A stretch of 64,000 nt of DNA from Teleogryllus oceanicus (lineage: Eukaryota > Arthropoda > Insecta > Orthoptera > Gryllidae): positions 20,505,010 through 20,569,009 of the forward strand of contig CAXIVR010000004.1 of NCBI GenBank assembly GCA_964035755.1. Direction: 5' to 3'. The notes under the pieces are model-generated. The model saw nothing but the letters and a program-made list of their open reading frames with translations, had not been told where the DNA came from and did not search any database. Numbering within the stretch: the stretch's first letter is position 1; the number at the start of each line of letters is the position of its first letter. The translations under genes and the position numbers were made by a program. This document shows, piece after piece, positions 58,540 through 64,000 of this stretch.

Positions 58540-59804
58540 ATACGGTTAGTGTTAGGAAGCCGCGTAGTCTTGATTTGATCTAATTTGCATGCCATAAAAA
58601 TGTCCGTTTATGGATGAACAAGGAAAGAAATACTATCCTGCTTGCACGTATTATGAATAAATTTCTTATCAACTTCTTTCCCCTCTATGGGATGATAACC
58701 TTTTTTTGTGAAACGTTTGAAATATGTGTTCAATGAGCTGCTTTTTTTAAATTTATTTCTTTTTGTTCGACGATACAGTCTTTCAAGGGTTTTAAAAATA
58801 CATAAGATTAGTATATGACATTTTTGAATTGTCCATCCATGAGATAAGTGAGGTTTGAGATCTGATATAATTATTGATTAAATTTGACTGTTAATTAAGA
58901 AGAGGAAGGAATATGATCATGTTGCGGAACTGAGGGTATAGTTGTTTACGGGGGTTTGCATCTGTCTTGAGAAATCTTGACTTTATGCGTGGGTGGATCC
59001 CATTTTTTCCCAGGTTATAAATGATGGTACTTGGTGAGGTATGCAGATTGGTGTGAAAATTGTTAGCTAATTTTGCTGTTTTCTTCTAGTTTTGTAATTT
59101 TTAATTCTCGATGAATTTGTTCATTTGTAATGAACCAGGTGGCATTTAGAGTATTTCTTAGAAATATATTTGGGAATACTTCAATTTTCTGGGCTGATGA
59201 GCATTAAGGGAGTAGAGGAAAATGTGAGATAAAATTTTCTTTCGACGTAGTTGTTTGAATGAATGGATTTGTGCAAAATGTACGTATAAAATCAATTAGA
59301 ACGATATATTTTTATTATTTCTATAATTATATAAAACGGAGAATATCATATAATGTAAATAAAATAATATACAAGTTCACAAGGAAAATAATACTGGCTC
59401 AGCCAATTCTGGAGTTTGCAATGTTATTGTAATGTAATTATTATTTTCATGTGAAGCAGACCGATTTTGTCAAATATTCTAGGATGTTGTCACTCCAACG
59501 AGGTCAATTAGTTTTGTTGTCTAGTTTTGTATTTCCAATCCAATTTAATTTTTATATCAGTTGTGCAAAGTTGTATTTTCAGTATTCCGTTTGACAGGTT
59601 AGTGGCGTAGAGAGATTGCCATCAGTAGCTCGCGGAGCAAAAGTTCCGGACTCATTAACAAACGATAATAAATCGTAATTTTAATTTGATTTGGTGGTTC
59701 TGGGCGTAATTCTTTCATCTGTTTCATAATTCAGGTATTACATTACTACACAATTCCAATAAGCATCCCCTTTGTTTTTTAATAATATACACGTGTTTTC
59801 AAGG
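58540..59804. other. AT-rich stretch without recognised features
   Basis: Nothing assignable. Confidence 0.45.
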
Positions 59805-59814
59805 TATAGTTTGA

Positions 59815-60342
59815 TTGTTTGTTAATGATTCCGGGCGCATTAACAGCAAATCATCATGACCGTAAGGGAAGTCTATGTTTTTCCTCGGGATGTGGCGATG
59901 ATCTTCACCACTGGACTGCGAGATCCAGCGCCGACCTACCGTCAGCTCACGGGATTTTCCCCAACCACGTAACTCCCACTTGCGAGGCACCACCCGAGCC
60001 AGGAGAAGTTCTAAGCAACTGACTGGTCTCCTGGGATATGTGGTAGTGTGTGTATAAGTAAGGGGTGGGGATAGCACAAGGAGGAGGAAGGAATGATCGT
60101 GCGCAGTCGGTGACCCGTTTGTTAGAGTACTTGCCTGGTGTTTGACGCACGTTGCCAGAGAAACAACGGAAAGCTACTGATCAGAGCAGCCGAGTGCTAG
60201 AATTCTCCTCGAGACAGCGACTGAATTAGATCTAGTGACAAGTTAGTGTCGAAAACCCTGCTTCCGTCGAGTCTCATACCTAAGATATTCCGTTCAAATT
60301 CACGGCAGTGACATTGATGCCCTGAGACACCTCTCCCTGTGA
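59815..60342 (-). mobile_element. Full-length but diverged long tRNA-derived SINE, minus strand
   Basis: Left end 'ttgtttgttaatgattccgg' (tail), right end 'gatgccctgagacacctctccc' (mutated head). A 10-bp duplication, tatagtttga, is at 59805-59814 and 60343-60352. More substitutions than the copy at 55319. Confidence 0.9.
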
Positions 60343-60399
60343 TATAGTTTGAAATTTAATTTTTAATTATAAACTGTTTCGGAACGTGTGAACGAGGGT

Positions 60400-60960
60400 C
60401 AATGCCCCTATTTTATCCCCAATATGACAAGCACATCTTATCAGAACGCACACATTTTTCGCAAGGAATGACCCTAGCTCTTCGGTGCACTCCGGGAGCG
60501 ACGTTATTCAAATGTGTGCACGGCGCAACGAGGTCCGTTAGCGGGGCGACCTCGAGACAACTTATAGGAGGTTCCCGCCGGAAGCGCAAAGAACGCGTAA
60601 AGTACGAGGGAGTAAACCGACCACGCTTGTTAATGCGGCCTCAGTATCTTTATGGGGAGTTAACTAATATTGCCTTCAGAAGGAAGACACGCTATGGGGT
60701 GAGAGGCCTTAGGTCCCCGCGTGGCCAGTCGGTTACGCCCGGAATACATGGACGCAATCTACATAATTATTCCTTACAGATGTATCGCTGTGTTCGCACG
60801 TGCTTTCGAAGACACGCGATGCGATGTGGGATTTGTAATAAAGGGATTACGTGGGAAGCCTTGTTTTTTTATTTGGGCGTCGTAATCAAAGTGCGTGCTC
60901 TTAATCACAGCTGTTGTTAACGCTGATGATTACGAAGAATAAACAGGAAAGTATTATGGT
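60400..60960. other. Unique block with a 172-codon open frame
   Basis: Balanced composition, apparently single-copy. The plus-strand frame 60402-60920 (start MPLFYPQYDKHILSERTHF, later SRRKRKERVKYEG and CGICNKGITWEALFFY) is the longest non-repetitive frame in the window, but I recognise no family and see no splice or codon-bias evidence. The DNA also holds 'cttatcag', 'gggattacg' and 'gtaatcaaag' words typical of insect enhancers. Either an unknown coding exon or a regulatory element. Confidence 0.25.
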
Positions 60961-62240
60961 CGATTAAACGCTAACCGTGTGTTAACATACTTATTTTAAA
61001 TGATTTCAAGGAGAATGTAATTCATTTGTGTTTTTATTAAAAGTTAGATCCATTCCTAATCATTTATCTCTCGTCAATTACCCTCCATGATCACTCGTAA
61101 CGTTGTTCATGCGGTGGAAGAGAATGACAAAATATCAATAAAGGGCATAAAGGCTTAAGCTCCCCCCTTCACCTATTCTTGGGGACCGAGAATAACTCAT
61201 CATCAAACGGGTAAATGTTCATAGGTCTCTCGTGCGTTTAAGCCAGTAGCAGTTGATTGAATAGGGTTGATTGCGAGCACGTAACGGCGAAACACCTTCA
61301 GTAAATAGGCATATTTTCTTAGCGGAAACATGCTTTAATAGTTTGATAGGCGGAAAAAATTAAAAGTATGCTAAAAATAAGTTGATGAGAAAATAATTTC
61401 GGAGCTAACGGTTTACATAAGATACAGTCTGTTTCGTATACTTGGAATTGCCATAGATAATGACTGAACACTGTTTTAAATTTTGATAATTTTGATTTTG
61501 GTGCTGCTACTTCAGGCTGGTCAATTATTGTATTTACTGGTAACATATAATATAATATAATATATTATAACACGCCCACCTACTACCTTCCAGCCGGTGG
61601 CGATGAAGCGTGAAACTATGAATGCTCGTGAAGCGAGCTTTGAATTCTCAGGAAGCAGGATCTTTCGGGTATGAGAAAGGTCTGAACCCTTGACACAATG
61701 AATTATATAAAATTCTGGTAAAATGAGCATATATTCAGTAAAACAAATTACACAGTGGCACACATATACAATAAGTATGTAATTTACGTAGATGGTCACT
61801 GCAAAGAAAACAGAAACAAAAGGAACAGAAATAACACAACCATAAGAGAATGTATAGGCGTCACCTTGACTGCCTGATTACTTCAATACGCACTATTTAC
61901 AATACTTTTGCTTTGACCTCCTTCTCAATTATTTCGTGTACCTCATTTAACTGTGGTTAATCTAAAGTTTTCTCCGTGCACGGCCCTTTAAGTGATTCTC
62001 TACAATTATTCTATTATAGACTTCACAGAGGTCAGCCTTGAGCTGCGCATTTATTACAATGCTGTTAACTCTAACACAAGAATAAACGTGACACACACGT
62101 TACTAAATCGTACCCTTTAAAAATTATGGCAACTGATTATCCCTGACATCATACAATGGACACAATACTTTTCAAAAGATTTTTAAAATTAATTTTTTAA
62201 AAGTTGTACAAGATATGGCTTCAAACGAATTTACTGGTGC
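60960..62240. other. Unassigned AT-rich to mixed DNA
   Basis: 61080-61250 is balanced in composition. Otherwise nothing assignable. Confidence 0.4.
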
Positions 62241-62249
62241 GTACAGCGA

Positions 62250-62700
62250 ATGAAATCAAACTGCCGCTCGTACGTTCGAAATATTTTCCCAGTAATTATT
62301 TCGAACTTTCACCTATTTTATGACGCTACGCCTGGTGTTTAAAGCTATACAGTTTCCCAACAAATTGTCGCATAGAAGTTGCCAGTTCTTTACCTCGACA
62401 TTTCCTTCCCGCTCGCCGTCAGTTAACCTTGGGGTGTTCGGTCGCTCGCAGTCCTCGCCACGTCACTCGACTGGTTCGATGTCCCGCGGTCACACCTCTT
62501 CTTTCGCTCGATCTCAGGATGGGCGCCACACGTCCAAATTCCAAACCTTTGTCTCGTCCTCGGGCTCGTACCATCGACGGATTGGTCCAAGTCTTTCTCG
62601 CCTACGCTTGAGTGTTGGAGTCGTCCTTCTGCCGCCTGCCGCGTACCCGTTGCTCGCGCTTCCAGTTTTAAATAACTAACGTGCTTGAATTGACTACTTC
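62250..62700. other. Unique CpG-containing block
   Basis: Balanced to GC-rich. Open frames of 109-119 codons on both strands without recognised domain. Confidence 0.3.
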
Positions 62701-63270
62701 TAGCACTCGGCCGACATACCACACTTTGAGCGTGCGTGGTCGTGGCGTACAAAATTAAATACTGGATTTCGTTCAGAGTCCTTCTGCGCGAATTTACTTC
62801 GATGATGAAACTATTTCAAGTTCGAGCAGTCACAACGCTTGCTTACTCGCGTAATGTTAGTGCAAATGCTGTACATGCACTTTGCTTCTAAATTCTATCA
62901 CTTATTACCGCGTTTCTTAAATGAGCTTTACTAAAGCAAGTAAAATTATACTCCTGCACTAAACGATTACTACCGCTGAAGAATTTAGTTGAATCGCCGT
63001 CGCTGTCGAAGTCGTAAGAGAGCTCTACTGAAGTGCGTCACGGTATTTATGCAACTCCGCCTGGGGAAAAATTTCTGGAGGGGTGAATTTTCTCCTCCGC
63101 GCCCTCTCGAGAAAATATTATCCGCTAACTTTGGACATCGGAGTGCGAAAACCTGCGGGTAGATGTCGCCTTCTCGGACCATCGCTCCGCCTCGTACCCT
63201 ATTTCTCAGTTCTCTCGTCTTTTCTAGTGGCTTATGGTGGCGTTACGGGTTCGTATAACCCCGTGACGTC

Positions 63271-63273
<3 letters not shown>

Positions 63274-63323
<50 letters not shown>
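63274..63323. repeat. (AT)n microsatellite
   Basis: About 22 pure AT units, with related TAATATAAT on the right. Confidence 0.95.
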
Positions 63324-63325
<2 letters not shown>

Positions 63326-63559
63326 ATACCACATGTGTAACACCGTTATGTGAAATTTCCCACTCTACGTCCATTGACAAAACATGATCATTTTCGCCCC
63401 CTTCATGTCCTAGAAGTTAGTATCATTTATTCTAAGACTTCTGCATATTTCGTGGAGCTTCCCATGCCATTTTAAGTGAAGCACATGCACCTCGGGCGTT
63501 TACCAAGCTTGCATTGCTCATTTAGAGTGACTGCACGCTCATTGCCATTGCAACAGTGG

Positions 63560-63840
63560 CCTAAATGGCCTGGTAAATCTCGCCATCACAGGCTAGTGCC
63601 GCGTTTGGTAGCTCTAAACGTCCCGTTGGCGGGACATCAGCCGCGAGTGCGCGCGAAGTGACCAGATTTATAATCCCTCAGAATACGCGCCCTCTCGCCG
63701 GCACTCGCTCCTCCCCATCCCATCCCACCCCACTCCAACGCACTCATCCCTCCTGAACCAACCCCACTTCCCTGAATTCGCCACGCCCCGTCCCGTCCCG
63801 CACCGTCCCGGACCCACTTCCCGCGCTTAATCCGTTCTGA
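63560..63840. other. GC-rich stretch near the window end
   Basis: C-rich with 'ccccgtcccgtcccgcaccg'-type short repeats at 63787-63815. No protein signature. Confidence 0.35.
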
Positions 63841-64000
63841 GAATTTCCTCTAAAATGGATAGGATGCTGCGTGGTTTTCTTTCAGTTTCTGCGCACGTTA
63901 GGAGGTAGTGATATAGATGTTCCTATATTTTGCAAGAGTCTCTGAGTATCTAACGACACCATAGACACCTCAGGGAGCTGCATTGTTTTCTCCAAATATC

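Overview
This 64 kb window looks like animal, almost certainly arthropod and probably insect, nuclear DNA. It is AT-rich with scattered CpG-rich blocks. It carries many microsatellites and minisatellites, many copies of tRNA-derived SINEs with target-site duplications, MITE-like DNA transposons, and a fragment of a non-LTR retrotransposon with a restriction-like endonuclease domain. The style (long SINEs ending in a (ATCA)n-type tail, large gene-free spacing) suggests a large-genome insect such as a cockroach, termite, orthopteran or stick insect. That placement is inference from memory of such genomes, not a database result. I found no host protein-coding gene, rRNA, functional tRNA, CRISPR array or bacterial-style operon. 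Most long open frames are read-through of tandem repeats or GC-rich sequence.

Layout: 0-5 kb holds a long SINE nested inside an older copy of the same family, a small hAT-like MITE with an 8-bp duplication, and a second full SINE. 5.7-6.3 kb is a 16-bp minisatellite. 7.8-10.4 kb is a cluster of a second SINE family, trinucleotide microsatellites and the retrotransposon fragment, followed by a CpG-rich block. 10.4-19.4 kb is AT-rich, with a dispersed repeat in inverted orientation, an 811-bp hAT-like candidate and a triplicated 98-bp unit. 19.4-22.4 kb is an AT-rich repeat family in inverted orientation around a CpG-rich core and a polypyrimidine tract. 23-33.4 kb has decayed SINEs, a second copy of the small hAT-like MITE, and two hairpin elements that share an ACTGAAGATGG loop. 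33.4-45 kb has a CpG-rich block, 19-bp and 12-bp minisatellites and four SINE copies. 45.36-46.50 kb is a nested palindromic MITE complex. 48.5-58.5 kb alternates GC-rich blocks, degenerate minisatellites and one near-intact SINE. 58.5-64 kb has one more SINE and several unique, CpG-containing blocks.

The dominant family is a SINE of about 550-570 bp with recognisable Pol III A and B boxes. I count 13 copies on both strands. Six have target-site duplications of 9-13 bp, so retrotransposition is well supported from the sequence alone. The most unusual structures are the nested palindromic MITE complex (45361-46496), the inverted AT-rich repeat around a CpG core (19435-21890), and the two hairpins with a hammerhead-like core. 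The CpG-rich non-repetitive blocks (for example 33420-33950 and 60400-60960) are the best places to look for conserved regulatory DNA. That is inference only.
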